A stretch of DNA of 64,000 nt from the NCBI GenBank assembly GCA_963942565.1, contig OZ012700.1, forward strand, positions 30,969,589 to 31,033,588, read 5' to 3'. Of the stretch, positions 42,053-56,183 are shown one piece after another (positions within the stretch are counted from its first letter, which is position 1; each line of letters starts with the position of its first letter). The notes under the pieces were generated by a model. That model searched no databases. It saw nothing but the letters and a program-made list of their open reading frames with translations, and had not been told where the DNA came from. A program made the position numbers and the translations under genes. The stretch comes from Maea johnstoni (taxonomy: Eukaryota; Annelida; Polychaeta; Spionida; Magelonidae).

Positions 42053-45000
42053 GTCGCAAGTAGTTGAGTGGGTCGGTCAACGGTAGTGCGACGGGGAGTC
42101 AAAGGACTTGAAGTGCAGTTTCGTCACAGGTAGTCGAGTGGGTCGATCAGCAGTAGTGCCGTGGGGAGTCAAAGGACTTGAAGTGCAGTTTCGTCACAGG
42201 TAGTCGAGTGGGTTGGTCAGCGGTGGTGCGGTGGGTAGTCAAAGGACTTGAAGTGCTGTTTCGTCACAGGTAGTCGAGTGGGTCGATCAGCAGTAGTGCC
42301 GTGGGGAGTCAAAGGACTTGAAGTGCAGTTTCGTCACAGGTAGTCGAGTGGGTCAGTCAGCGGTAGTGTGGTGGGGAGTCAAAGGACTTGAAGTGCTGTT
42401 TCGTCACATGTTGTCGAGTGGGTCAGTCAGCAGTAGTGCCGTGGGGAGTCAAAGGACTTGAAGTGCAGTTTCGTCACAGGTAGTCGAGTGTGTTGGTCAG
42501 CGGTGGTGTGGTGGGGAGTCAAAGGACTAGAAGTGCTGTTTCGTCACAGGTAGTCGAGTGGGTCAGTCAGCGGTAGTGTGGTGGGGAGTCAAAGGACTTG
42601 AAGTGCTGTTTCGTCCCGGGTAGTCAAGTGGGTTGGTCAACGGTAGTGCGGTGGGTAGTCAAAGGACTTGAAGTGCTGTTTCGTCACAGGTAGTCGAGTG
42701 GGTCGATCAGCAGTAGTGCCGTGGGGAGTCAAAGGACTTGAAGTGCAGTTTCGTCACAGGTAGTCAAGTGGGTTGGTCAGCGGTGGTGCGGTGGGTAGTC
42801 AAAGGACTTGAAGTGCTGTTTCGTCACAGGTAGTCAAGTGGGTCGGTCAGCGGTGGTAAGGTGGGGAGTCAAAGGACTTGAAGTGCTGTTTCGTCACAGG
42901 TAGTTGAGTGGGTCGATCAGCAGTAGTGCCGTGGCGAGTCAAAGGACTTGAAGTGCTGTTTCGTCACAGGTAGTCGAGTGGGTCAGTCAGAGGTAGTGTG
43001 GTGGGGAGTCAAAGGACTTGAAGTGCTGTTTCGTCACAGGTAGTCAAGTGGGTCGGTCAGCAGTGGTGCCGTGGGGAGTCAAAGGACTTGAAGTGCTGTT
43101 TCGTCACAGGTAGTCAAGTGGGTTGGTCAGCGGTGGTGCGGTGGGTAGTCAAAGGACTTGAAGTGCTGTTTCGTCACAGGTAGTCGAGTGGGTCGATCTA
43201 CAGTAGTGCCGTGGGGAGTCAAAGGACTTGAAGTGCTGTTTCGTCACAGGTAGTCAAGTGGGTCGGTCAGCGGTGGTAAGGTGGGGAGTCAAAGGACTTG
43301 AAGTGCTGTTTCGTCACAGGTAGTCGAGTGGGTCAGTCAGCGGTAGTGTGGTGGGAAGTCAAAGGACTTGAAGTGCTGTTTCGTCACAGGTAGTCAAGTG
43401 GGTCGGTCAGCAGTGGTGCCGTGGGGAGTCAAAGGACTTGAAGTGCAGTTTCGTCACAGGTAGTCGAGTGGGTTGGTCAGCGGTGGTGCGGTGGGTAGTC
43501 AAAGGACTTGAAGTGCTGTTTCGTCACAGGTAGTCGAGTGGGTCGATCAGCAGTAGTGCCGTGGGGAGTCAAAGGACTTGAAGTGCAGTTTCGTCACAGG
43601 TAGTCGAGTGGGTCAGTCAGCAGTAGTGCGCTGGGGAGTCAAAGGACTCGAAGTGCTGTTTTGTCGCAAGTAGTTGAGTGGGTCGGTCAACGGTAGTGCG
43701 ACGGGGAGTCAAAGGACTTGAAGTGCAGTTTCGTCACAGGTAGTCGAGTGGGTCGATCAGCAGTAGTGCCGTGGGGAGTCAAAGGACTTGAAGTGCAGTT
43801 TCGTCACAGGTAGTCGAGTGGGTTGGTCAGCGGTGGTGCGGTGGGTAGTCAAAGGACTTGAAGTGCTGTTTCGTCACAGGTAGTCGAGTGGGTCGATCAG
43901 CAGTAGTGCCGTGGGGAGTCAAAGGACTTGAAGTGCAGTTTCGTCACAGGTAGTCGAGTGGGTCAGTCAGCGGTAGTGTGGTGGGGAGTCAAAGGACTTG
44001 AAGTGCTGTTTCGTCACATGTTGTCGAGTGGGTCAGTCAGCAGTAGTGCCGTGGGGAGTCAAAGGACTTGAAGTGCAGTTTCGTCACAGGTAGTCGAGTG
44101 TGTTGGTCAGCGGTGGTGTGGTGGGGAGTCAAAGGACTAGAAGTGCTGTTTCGTCACAGGTAGTCGAGTGGGTCAGTCAGCGGTAGTGTGGTGGGGAGTC
44201 AAAGGACTTGAAGTGCTGTTTCGTCCCGGGTAGTCAAGTGGGTTGGTCAACGGTAGTGCGGTGGGTAGTCAAAGGACTTGAAGTGCTGTTTCGTCACAGG
44301 TAGTCGAGTGGGTCGATCAGCAGTAGTGCCGTGGGGAGTCAAAGGACTTGAAGTGCAGTTTCGTCACAGGTAGTCAAGTGGGTTGGTCAGCGGTGGTGCG
44401 GTGGGTAGTCAAAGGACTTGAAGTGCTGTTTCGTCACAGGTAGTCGAGTGGGTCGGTCAGCGGTAGTGTGGTGGGGAGTCAAAGGACTTGAAGTGCTGTT
44501 TCGTCACAGGTAGTCAAGTGGGTCGGTCAGCGGTGGTAAGGTGGGGAGTCAAAGGACTTGAAGTGCTGTTTCGTCACAGGTAGTCGAGTGGGTCGATCAG
44601 CAGTAGTGCCGTGGCGAGTCAAAGGACTTGAAGTGCTGTTTCGTCACAGGTAATCGAGTGGGTCAGTCAGCGGTAGTGTGGTGGGGAGTCAAAGGACTTG
44701 AAGTGCTGTTTCGTCACAGGTAGTCAAGTGGGTCGGTCAGCAGTGGTGCCGTGGGGAGTCAAAGGACTTGAAGTGCAGTTTCGTCACAGGTGGTCGAGTG
44801 GGTTGGTCAGCGGTGGTGCGGTGGGTAGTCAAAGGACTTGAAGTGCTGTTTCGTCACAGGTAGTCGAGTGGGTCGATCAGCAGTAGTGCCGTGGGGAGTC
44901 AAAGGACTTGAAGTGCAGTTTCGTCACAGGTAGTCGAGTGGGTCAGTCAGCAGTAGTGCGCTGGGGAGTCAAAGGACTCGAAGTGCTGTTTTGTCGCAAG
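42053..45000 (+). repeat. Satellite duplication, offset 1,610 bp
   Basis: The marker pair at 42,053/43,663 and the private variant TCGTCCCGGG at 42,611/44,221 share an offset of 23 monomers. Confidence 0.8.
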
Positions 45001-46008
45001 TAGTTGAGTGGGTCGGTCAACAGTAGTGCGACGGGGAGTCAAAGGACTTGAAGTGCAGTTTCATCACAGGTAGTCGAGTGGGTCGATCAGCAGTGGTGCC
45101 GTGGGGAGTCAAAGGACTTGAAGTGCAGTTTCGTCACAGGTAGTCGAGTGGGTTGGTCAGCGGTGGTGCGGTGGGTAGTCAAAGGACTTGAAGTGCTGTT
45201 TCGTCACAGGTAGTCGAGTGGGTCAGTCAGCGGTAGTGTGGTGGGGAGTCAAAGGACTTGAAGTGCTGTTTCGTCATATGTTGTCGAGTGGGTCAGTCAG
45301 CAGTAGTGCCGTGGGGAGTCAAAGGACTTGAAGTGCAGTTTCGTCACAGGTAGTCGAGTGGGTCAGTCAGCGATCAGCAGTAGTGCCGTGGGGAGACAAA
45401 GGACTTGAAGTGCAGTTTCGTCACAGGTAGTCGAGTGGGTCAGTCAACGGTAGTGTGGTGGGGAGTCAAAGGACTTGAAGTGCTGTTTCGTCACATATTG
45501 TCGAGTGGGTCAGTCAGCAGTAGTGCCGTGGGGAGTCAAAGGACTTGAAGTGCAGTTTCGTCACAGGTAGTCGAGTGTGTTGGTCAGCGGTGGTGTGGTG
45601 GGTAGTCAAAGGACTTGAAGTGCTGTTTCGTCACAGGTAGTCGAGTGGGTCAGTCAGCGGTAGTGTGGTGGGGAGTCAAAGGACTTGAAGTGCTGTTTCG
45701 TCACAGGTAGTCAAGTGGGTTGGTCAGCGGTGGTGCGGTGGGTAGTCAAAGGACTTGAAGTGCTGTTTCGTCACGGGTAGTCGAGTGGGTCGATCTACAG
45801 TAGTGCCTTGGGGAGTCAAAGGACTTGAAGTGCTGTTTCGTCATATGTTGTCGAGTGGGTCAGTCAGCAGTAGTGCCGTGGGGAGTCAAAGGACTTGAAG
45901 TGCAGTTTCGTCACAGGTAGTCGAGTGTGTTGGTCAGCGGTGGTGCGGTGGGTAGTCAAAGGACTTGAAGTGCTGTTTCGTCACAGGTAGTCGAGTGGGT
46001 CAGTCAGC

Positions 46009-49000
46009 GATCAGCAGTAGTGCCGTGGGGAGTCAAAGGACTTGAAGTGCAGTTTCGTCACAGGTAGTCGAGTGGGTTGGTCAGCGGTGGTGCGGTGGGT
46101 AGTCAAAGGACTTGAAGTGCTGTTTCGTCACAGGTAGTCCAGTGGGTCGATCAGCAGTAGTGCCGTGGGGAGTCAAAGGACTTGAAGTGCAGTTTCGTCA
46201 CAGGTAGTCGAGTGGGTTGGTCAGCAGTGGTGCGGTGGGTAGTCAAAGGACTTGAAGTGCTGTTTCGTCACAGGTAGTCGAGTGGGTCGGTCAGCGGTAG
46301 TGTGGTGGGGAGTCAAAGGACTTGAAGTGCTGTTTCGTCACAGGTAGTCAAGTGGGTCGGTCAGCGGTGGTAAGGTGAGGTAAAAGGACTTGAAGTGCTG
46401 TTTCGTCACAGGTAGTCGAGTGGGTCGATCAGCAGTAGTGCCGTGGGGAGTCAAAGGACTTGAAGTGCTGTTTCGTCATATGTTGTCGAGTGGGTCAGTC
46501 AGCAGTAGTGCCGTGGGGAGTCAAAGGACTTGAAGTGCAGTTTCGTCACAGGTAGTCGAGTGGGTCGGTCAGCGGTGGTGCGGTGGGTAGTCAAAGGACT
46601 TGAAGTGCTGTTTCGTCACAGGTAGTCGAGTGGGTCGGTCAGCGGTAGTGTGGTGGGGAGTCAAAGGACTTGAAGTGCTGTTTCGTCACAGGTAGTCAAG
46701 TGGGTCGGTCAGCGGTGGTAAGGTGGGGAGTCAAAGGACTTGAAGTGCTGTTTCGTCACAGGTAGTCGAGTGGGTCGATCAGCAGTAGTGCCGTGGGGAG
46801 TTAAAGGTCTTGAAGTGCTGTTTCGTCATATGTTGTCGAGTGGGTCAGTCAGCAGTAGTGCCGTGGGGAGTCAAAGGACTTGAAGTGCAGTTTCGTCACA
46901 GGTAGTCGAGTGGGTCGGTCAGCGGTGGTGCGGTGGGTAGTCAAAGGACTTGAAGTGCTGTTTCGTCACAGGTAGTCGAGTGGGTCGGTCAGCGGTAGTG
47001 CCGTGGGGAGTCAAAGGACTTGAAGTGCAGTTTCGTCACAGGTAGTCGAGTGGGTCGGTCAGCGGTGGTGCGGTGGGTAGTCAAAGGACTTGAAGTGCTG
47101 TTTCGTCACAGGTAGTCGAGTGGGTCGATCTACAGTAGTGCCGTGGGGAGTCAAAGGACTTGAAGTGCTGTTTCGTCATATGTTGTCGAGTGGGTCAGTC
47201 AGCAGTAGTGCCGTGGGGAGTCAAAGGACTTGAAGTGCAGTTTCGTCACAGGTAGTCGAGTGGGTCGGTCAGCGGTGGTGCGGTGGGTAGTCAAAGGACT
47301 TGAAGTGCAGTTTCGTCACAGGTAGTCAAGTGGGTCGGTCAGCGGTGGTGCGGTGGGTAGTCAAAGGACTTGAAGTGCTGTTTCGTCACAGGTAGTCGAG
47401 TGGGTCGGTCAGCGGTAGTGTGGTGGGGAGTCAAAGGACTTGAAGTGCTGTTTCGTCACAGGTAGTCAAGTGGGTCTGTCAGCGGTGGTAAGGTGGGGAG
47501 TCAAAGGACTTGAAGTGCTGTTTCGTCACAGGTAGTCGAGTGGGTCGATCAGCAGTAGTGCCGTGGCGAGTCAAAGGACTTGAAGTGCTGTTTCGTCACA
47601 GGTAGTCGAGTGGGTCAGTCAGCGGTAGTGTGGTGGGGAGTCAAAGGACTTGAAGTGCTGTTTCGTCACAGGTAGTCAAGTGGGTTGATCAGCGGTGGTG
47701 CGGTGGGTAGTCAAAGGACTTGAAGTGCTGTTTCGTCACAGGTAGTCGAGTGGGTCGATCTACAGTAGTGCCGTGGGGAGTCAAAGGACTTGAAGTGCTG
47801 TTTCGTCACAGGTAGTCAAGTGGGTCGGTCAGCGGTGGTAAGGTGGGGAGTCAAAGGACTTGAAGTGCTGTTTCGTCACAGGTAGTCGAGTGGGTCAGTC
47901 AGCGGTAGTGTGGTGGGAAGTCAAAGGACTTGAAGTGCTGTTTCGTCACAGGTAGTCAAGTGGGTCGGTCAGCAGTGGTGCCGTGGGGAGTCAAAGGACT
48001 TGAAGTGCAGTTTCGTCACAGGTAGTCGAGTGGGTTGGTCAGCGGTGGTGCGGTGGGTAGTCAAACGACTTGAAGTGCTGTTTCGTCACAGGTAGTCGAG
48101 TGGGTCGATCAGCAGTAGTGCCGTGGGGAGTCAAAGGACTTGAAGTGCAGTTTCGTCACAGGTAGTCGAGTGGGTCAGTCAGCAGTAGTGCGCTGGGGAG
48201 TCAAAGGACTCGAAGTGCTGTTTTGTCGCAAGTAGTTGAGTGGGTCGGTCAACGGTAGTGCGACGGGGAGTCAAAGGACTTGAAGTGCAGTTTCGTCACA
48301 GGTAGTCGAGTGGGTCGATCAGCAGTAGTGCCGTGGGGAGTCAAAGGACTTGAAGTGCAGTTTCGTCACAGGTAGTCGAGTGGGTTGGTCAGCGGTGGTG
48401 CGGTGGGTAGTCAAAGGACTTGAAGTGCTGTTTCGTCACAGGTAGTCGAGTGGGTCGATCAGCAGTAGTGCCGTGGGGAGTCAAAGGACTTGAAGTGCTG
48501 TTTCGTCACAGGTAGTCGAGTGGGTCAGTCAGCGGTAGTGTGGTGGGGAGTCAAAGGACTTGAAGTGCTGTTTCGTCACATGTTGTCGAGTGGGTCAGTC
48601 AGCAGTAGTGCCGTGGGGAGTCAAAGGACTTGAAGTGCAGTTTCGTCACAGGTAGTCGAGTGTGTTGGTCAGCGGTGGTGTGGTGGGGAGTCAAAGGACT
48701 AGAAGTGCTGTTTCGTCACAGGCAGTCGAGTGGGTCAGTCAGCGGTAGTGTGGTGGGGAGTCAAAGGACTTGAAGTGCTGTTTCGTCCCGGGTAGTCAAG
48801 TGGGTTGGTCAACGGTAGTGCGGTGGGTAGTCAAAGGACTTGAAGTGCTGTTTCGTCACAGGTAGTCGAGTGGGTCGATCAGCAGTAGTGCCGTGGGGAG
48901 TCAAAGGACTTGAAGTGCAGTTTCGTCACAGGTAGTCAAGTGGGTTGGTCAGCGGTGGTGCGGTGGGTAGTCAAAGGACTTGAAGTGCTGTTTCGTCACA

Positions 49001-52000
49001 GGTAGTCAAGTGGGTCGGTCAGCGGTGGTAAGGTGGGGAGTCAAAGGACTTGAAGTGCTGTTTCGTCACAGGTAGTCGAGTGGGTCGATCAGCAGTAGTG
49101 CCGTGGCGAGTCAAAGGACTTGAAGTGCTGTTTCGTCACAGGTAGTCGAGTGGGTCAGTCAGCGGTAGTGTGGTGGGGAGTCAAAGGACTTGAAGTGCTG
49201 TTTCGTCACAGGTAGTCAAGTGGGTCGGTCAGCAGTGGTGCCGTGGGGAGTCAAAGGACTTGAAGTGCTGTTTCGTCACAGGTAGTCAAGTGGGTTGGTC
49301 AGCGGTGGTGCGGTGGGTAGTCAAAGGACTTGAAGTGCTGTTTCGTCACAGGTAGTCGAGTGGGTCGATCTACAGTAGTGCCGTGGGGAGTCAAAGGACT
49401 TGAAGTGCTGTTTCGTCACAGGTAGTCAAGTGGGTCGGTCAGCGGTGGTAAGGTGGGGAGTCAAAGGACTTGAAGTGCTGTTTCGTCACAGGTAGTCGAG
49501 TGGGTCAGTCAGCGGTAGTGTGGTGGGAAGTCAAAGGACTTGAAGTGCTGTTTCGTCACAGGTAGTCAAGTGGGTCGGTCAGCAGTGGTGCCGTGGGGAG
49601 TCAAAGGACTTGAAGTGCAGTTTCGTCACAGGTAGTCGAGTGGGTTGGTCAGCGGTGGTGCGGTGGGTAGTCAAAGGACTTGAAGTGCTGTTTCGTCACA
49701 GGTAGTCGAGTGGGTCGATCAGCAGTAGTGCCGTGGGGAGTCAAAGGACTTGAAGTGCAGTTTCGTCACAGGTAGTCGAGTGTGTTGGTCAGCGGTGGTG
49801 TGGTGGGGAGTCAAAGGACTAGAAGTGCTGTTTCGTCACAGGTAGTCGAGTGGGTCAGTCAGCGGTAGTGTGGTGGGGAGTCAAAGGACTTGAAGTGCTG
49901 TTTCGTCCCGGGTAGTCAAGTGGGTTGGTCAACGGTAGTGCGGTGGGTAGTCAAAGGACTTGAAGTGCTGTTTCGTCACAGGTAGTCGAGTGGGTCGATC
50001 AGCAGTAGTGCCGTGGGGAGTCAAAGGACTTGAAGTGCAGTTTCGTCACAGGTAGTCAAGTGGGTTGGTCAGCGGTGGTGCGGTGGGTAGTCAAAGGACT
50101 TGAAGTGCTGTTTCGTCACAGGTAGTCGAGTGGGTCGGTCAGCGGTAGTGTGGTGGGGAGTCAAAGGACTTGAAGTGCTGTTTCGTCACAGGTAGTCAAG
50201 TGGGTCGGTCAGCGGTGGTAAGGTGGGGAGTCAAAGGACTTGAAGTGCTGTTTCGTCACAGGTAGTCGAGTGGGTCGATCAGCAGTAGTGCCGTGGCGAG
50301 TCAAAGGACTTGAAGTGCTGTTTCGTCACAGGTAGTCGAGTGGGTCAGTCAGCGGTAGTGTGGTGGGGAGTCAAAGGACTTGAAGTGCTGTTTCGTCACA
50401 GGTAGTCAAGTGGGTCGGTCAGCAGTGGTGCCGTGGGGAGTCAAAGGACTTGAAGTGCAGTTTCGTCACAGGTGGTCGAGTGGGTTGGTCAGCGGTGGTG
50501 CGGTGGGTAGTCAAAGGACTTGAAGTGCTGTTTCGTCACAGGTAGTCGAGTGGGTCGATCAGCAGTAGTGCCGTGGGGAGTCAAAGGACTTGAAGTGCAG
50601 TTTCGTCACAGGTAGTCGAGTGGGTCAGTCAGCAGTAGTGCGCTGGGGAGTCAAAGGACTCGAAGTGCTGTTTTGTCGCAAGTAGTTGAGTGGGTCGGTC
50701 AACAGTAGTGCGACGGGGAGTCAAAGGACTTGAAGTGCAGTTTCATCACAAGTAGTCGAGTGGGTCGATCAGCAGTGGTGCCGTGGGGAGTCAAAGGACT
50801 TGAAGTGCAGTTTCGTCACAGGTAGTCGAGTGGGTTGGTCAGCGGTGGTGCGGTGGGTAGTCAAAGGACTTGAAGTGCTGTTTCGTCACAGGTAGTCGAG
50901 TGGGTCAGTCAGGGGTAGTGTGGTGGGGAGTCAAAGGACTTGAAGTGCTGTTTCGTCATATGTTGTCGAGTGGGTCAGTCAGCAGTAGTGCCGTGGGGAG
51001 TCAAAGGACTTGAAGTGCAGTTTCGTCACAGGTAGTCGAGTGTGTTGGTCAGCGGTGGTGCGGTGGGTAGTCAAAGGACTTGAAGTGCTGTTTCGTCACA
51101 GGTAGTCGAGTGGGTCAGTCAGCGGTAGTGTGGTGGGGAGTCAAAGGACTTGAAGTGCTGTTTCGTCACAGGTAGTCAAGTGGGTTGGTCAGCGGTGGTG
51201 CGGTGGGTAGTCAAAGGACTTGAAGTGCTGTTTCGTCACGGGTAGTCGAGTGGGTCGATCTACAGTAGTGCCTTGGGGAGTCAAAGGACTTGAAGTGCTG
51301 TTTCGTCATATGTTGTCGAGTGGGTCAGTCAGCAGTAGTGCCGTGGGGAGTCAAAGGACTTGAAGTGCAGTTTCGTCACAGGTAGTCGAGTGTGTTGGTC
51401 AGCGGTGGTGCGGTGGGTAGTCAAAGGACTTGAAGTGCTGTTTCGTCACAGGTAGTCGAGTGGGTCAGTCAGCGATCAGCAGTAGTGCCGTGGGGAGTCA
51501 AAGGACTTGAAGTGCAGTTTCGTCACAGGTAGTCGAGTGGGTTGGTCAGCGGTGGTGCGGTGGGTAGTCAAAGGACTTGAAGTGCTGTTTCGTCACAGGT
51601 AGTCCAGTGGGTCGATCAGCAGTAGTGCCGTGGGGAGTCAAAGGACTTGAAGTGCAGTTTCGTCACAGGTAGTCGAGTGGGTTGGTCAGCAGTGGTGCGG
51701 TGGGTAGTCAAAGGACTTGAAGTGCTGTTTCGTCACAGGTAGTCGAGTGGGTCGGTCAGCGGTAGTGTGGTGGGGAGTCAAAGGACTTGAAGTGCTGTTT
51801 CGTCACAGGTAGTCAAGTGGGTCGGTCAGCGGTGGTAAGGTGAGGTAAAAGGACTTGAAGTGCTGTTTCGTCACAGGTAGTCGAGTGGGTCGATCAGCAG
51901 TAGTGCCGTGGGGAGTCAAAGGACTTGAAGTGCTGTTTCGTCATATGTTGTCGAGTGGGTCAGTCAGCAGTAGTGCCGTGGGGAGTCAAAGGACTTGAAG

Positions 52001-53690
52001 TGCAGTTTCGTCACAGGTAGTCGAGTGGGTCGGTCAGCGGTGGTGCGGTGGGTAGTCAAAGGACTTGAAGTGCTGTTTCGTCACAGGTAGTCGAGTGGGT
52101 CGGTCAGCGGTAGTGTGGTGGGGAGTCAAAGGACTTGAAGTGCTGTTTCGTCACAGGTAGTCAAGTGGGTCGGTCAGCGGTGGTAAGGTGGGGAGTCAAA
52201 GGACTTGAAGTGCTGTTTCGTCACAGGTAGTCGAGTGGGTCGATCAGCAGTAGTGCCGTGGGGAGTCAAAGGACTTGAAGTGCTGTTTCGTCATATGTTG
52301 TCGAGTGGGTCAGTCAGCAGTAGTGCCGTGGGGAGTCAAAGGACTTGAAGTGCAGTTTCGTCACAGGTAGTCGAGTGGGTCGGTCAGCGGTGGTGCGGTG
52401 GGTAGTCAAAGGACTTGAAGTGCTGTTTCGTCACAGGTAGTCGAGTGGGTCGGTCAGCGGTAGTGCCGTGGGGAGTCAAAGGACTTGAAGTGCAGTTTCG
52501 TCACAGGTAGTCGAGTGGGTCGGTCAGCGGTGGTGCGGTGGGTAGTCAAAGGACTTGAAGTGCTGTTTCGTCACAGGTAGTCGAGTGGGTCGATCTACAG
52601 TAGTGCCGTGGGGAGTCAAAGGACTTGAAGTGCTGTTTCGTCATATGTTGTCGAGTGGGTCAGTCAGCAGTAGTGCCGTGGGGAGTCAAAGGACTTGAAG
52701 TGCAGTTTCGTCACAGGTAGTCGAGTGGGTCGGTCAGCGGTGGTGCGGTGGGTAGTCAAAGGACTTGAAGTGCAGTTTCGTCACAGGTAGTCAAGTGGGT
52801 CGGTCAGCGGTGGTGCGGTGGGTAGTCAAAGGACTTGAAGTGCTGTTTCGTCACAGGTAGTCGAGTGGGTCGGTCAGCGGTAGTGTGGTGGGGAGTCAAA
52901 GGACTTGAAGTGCTGTTTCGTCACAGGTAGTCAAGTGGGTCTGTCAGCGGTGGTAAGGTGGGGAGTCAAAGGACTTGAAGTGCTGTTTCGTCACAGGTAG
53001 TCGAGTGGGTCGATCAGCAGTAGTGCCGTGGCGAGTCAAAGGACTTGAAGTGCTGTTTCGTCACAGGTAGTCGAGTGGGTCAGTCAGCGGTAGTGTGGTG
53101 GGGAGTCAAAGGACTTGAAGTGCTGTTTCGTCACAGGTAGTCAAGTGGGTTGGTCAGCGGTGGTGCGGTGGGTAGTCAAAGGACTTGAAGTGCTGTTTCG
53201 TCACAGGTAGTCGAGTGGGTCGATCTACAGTAGTGCCGTGGGGAGTCAAAGGACTTGAAGTGCTGTTTCGTCACAGGTAGTCAAGTGGGTCGGTCAGCGG
53301 TGGTAAGGTGGGGAGTCAAAGGACTTGAAGTGCTGTTTCGTCACAGGTAGTCGAGTGGGTCAGTCAGCGGTAGTGTGGTGGGAAGTCAAAGGACTTGAAG
53401 TGCTGTTTCGTCACAGGTAGTCAAGTGGGTCGGTCAGCAGTGGTGCCGTGGGGAGTCAAAGGACTTGAAGTGCAGTTTCGTCACAGGTAGTCGAGTGGGT
53501 TGGTCAGCGGTGGTGCGGTGGGTAGTCAAAGGACTTGAAGTGCTGTTTCGTCACAGGTAGTCGAGTGGGTCGATCAGCAGTAGTGCCGTGGGGAGTCAAA
53601 GGACTTGAAGTGCAGTTTCGTCACAGGTAGTCGAGTGGGTCAGTCAGCAGTAGTGCGCTGGGGAGTCAAAGGACTCGAAGTGCTGTTTTG
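46009..53690 (+). repeat. Satellite duplication, offset 5,465 bp
   Basis: The 7 bp insertion (46,009/51,474), the 2 bp-deleted monomer AGGTGAGGTAAAAGG (46,373/51,838) and the marker pair (48,225/53,690) keep the same spacing, so at least 2.2 kb is duplicated; 5,465 is 78 monomers plus 5 bp, the net of the two indels. Confidence 0.85.
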
Positions 53691-56183
53691 TCGCAAGTAG
53701 TTGAGTGGGTCGGTCAACGGTAGTGCGACGGGGAGTCAAAGGACTTGAAGTGCAGTTTCGTCACAGGTAGTCGAGTGGGTCGATCAGCAGTAGTGCCGTG
53801 GGGAGTCAAAGGACTTGAAGTGCAGTTTCGTCACAGGTAGTCGAGTGGGTTGGTCAGCGGTGGTGCGGTGGGTAGTCAAAGGACTTGAAGTGCTGTTTCG
53901 TCACATGTAGTCGAGTGGGTCGATCAGCAGTAGTGCCGTGGGGAGTCAAAGGACTTGAAGTGCAGTTTCGTCACAGGTAGTCGAGTGGGTCAGTCAGCGG
54001 TAGTGTGGTGGGGAGTCAAAGGACTTGAAGTGCTGTTTCGTCACATGTTGTCGAGTGGGTCAGTCAGCAGTAGTGCCGTGGGGAGTCAAAGGACTTGAAG
54101 TGCAGTTTCGAAACAGGTAGTCGAGTGTGTTGGTCAGCGGTGGTGTGGTGGGGAGTCAAAGGACTAGAAGTGCTGTTTCGTCACAGGTAGTCGAGTGGGT
54201 CAGTCAGCGGTAGTGTGGTGGGGAGTCAAAGGACTTGAAGTGCTGTTTCGTCCCGGGTAGTCAAGTGGGTTGGTCAACGGTAGTGCGGTGGGTAGTCAAA
54301 GGACTTGAAGTGCTGTTTCGTCACAGGTAGTCGAGTGGGTCGATCAGCAGTAGTGCCGTGGGGAGTCAAAGGACTTGAAGTGCAGTTTCGTCACAGGTAG
54401 TCAAGTGGGTTGGTCAGCGGTGGTGCGGTGGGTAGTCAAAGGACTTGAAGTGCTGTTTCGTCACAGGTAGTCGAGTGGGTCGGTCAGCGGTAGTGTGGTG
54501 GGGAGTCAAAGGACTTGAAGTGCTGTTTCGTCACAGGTAGTCAAGTGGGTCGGTCAGCGGTGGTAAGGTGGGGAGTCAAAGGACTTGAAGTGCTGTTTCG
54601 TCACAGGTAGTCGAGTGGGTCGATCAGCAGTAGTGCCGTGGCGAGTCAAAGGACTTGAAGTGCTGTTTCGTCACAGGTAGTCGAGTGGGTCAGTCAGCGG
54701 TAGTGTGGTGGGGAGTCAAAGGACTTGAAGTGCTGTTTCGTCACAGGTAGTCAAGTGGGTCGGTCAGCAGTGGTGCCGTGGGGAGTCAAAGGACTTGAAG
54801 TGCAGTTTCGTCACAGGTGGTCGAGTGGGTTGGTCAGCGGTGGTGCGGTGGGTAGTCAAAGGACTTGAAGTGCTGTTTCGTCACAGGTAGTCGAGTGGGT
54901 CGATCAGCAGTAGTGCCGTGGGGAGTCAAAGGACTTGAAGTGCAGTTTCGTCACAGGTAGTCGAGTGGGTCAGTCAGCAGTAGTGCGCTGGGGAGTCAAA
55001 GGACTCGAAGTGCTGTTTTGTCGCAAGTAGTTGAGTGGGTCGGTCAACAGTAGTGCGACGGGGAGTCAAAGGACTTGAAGTGCAGTTTCGTCACAGGTAG
55101 TCGAGTGGGTCGATCAGCAGTGGTGCCGTGGGGAGTCAAAGGACTTGAAGTGCAGTTTCGTCACAGGTAGTCGAGTGGGTTGGTCAGCGGTGGTGCGGTG
55201 GGTAGTCAAAGGACTTGAAGTGCTGTTTCGTCACAGGTAGTCGAGTGGGTCAGTCAGCGGTAGTGTGGTGGGGAGTCAAAGGACTTGAAGTGCTGTTTCG
55301 TCATATGTTGTCGAGTGGGTCAGTCAGCAGTAGTGCCGTGGGGAGTCAAAGGACTTGAAGTGCAGTTTCGTCACAGGTAGTCGAGTGTGTTGGTCAGCGG
55401 TGGTGCGGTGGGTAGTCAAAGGACTTGAAGTGCTGTTTCGTCACAGGTAGTCGAGTGGGTCAGTCAGCGGTAGTGTGGTGGGGAGTCAAAGGACTTGAAG
55501 TGCTGTTTCGTCACAGGTAGTCAAGTGGGTTGGTCAGCGGTGGTGCGGTGGGTAGTCAAAGGACTTGAAGTGCTGTTTCGTCACGGGTAGTCGAGTGGGT
55601 CGATCTACAGTAGTGCCTTGGGGAGTCAAAGGACTTGAAGTGCTGTTTCGTCATAAGTTGTCGAGTGGGTCAGTCAGCAGTAGTGCCGTGGGGAGTCAAA
55701 GGACTTGAAGTGCAGTTTCGTCACAGGTAGTCGAGTGTGTTGGTCAGCGGTGGTGCGGTGGGTAGTCAAAGGACTTGAAGTGCTGTTTCGTCACAGGTAG
55801 TCGAGTGGGTCAGTCAGCGATCAGCAGTAGTGCCGTGGGGAGTCAAAGGACTTGAAGTGCAGTTTCGTCACAGGTAGTCGAGTGGGTTGGTCAGCGGTGG
55901 TGCGGTGGGTAGTCAAAGGACTTGAAGTGCTGTTTCGTCACAGGTAGTCCAGTGGGTCGATCAGCAGTAGTGCCGTGGGGAGTCAAAGGACTTGAAGTGC
56001 AGTTTCGTCACAGGTAGTCGAGTGGGTTGGTCAGCAGTGGTGCGGTGGGTAGTCAAAGGACTTGAAGTGCTGTTTCGTCACAGGTAGTCGAGTGGGTCGG
56101 TCAGCGGTAGTGTGGTGGGGAGTCAAAGGACTTGAAGTGCTGTTTCGTCACAGGTAGTCAAGTGGGTCGGTCAGCGGTGGTAA
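49903..56183 (+). repeat. Satellite duplication, offset 4,345 bp
   Basis: TCGTCCCGGG (49,903/54,248), marker pair (50,675/55,020), 7 bp insertion (51,474/55,819) and 2 bp deletion (51,838/56,183) share the offset. It overlaps the 5,465 bp duplication, so one arose on top of the other. Confidence 0.85.
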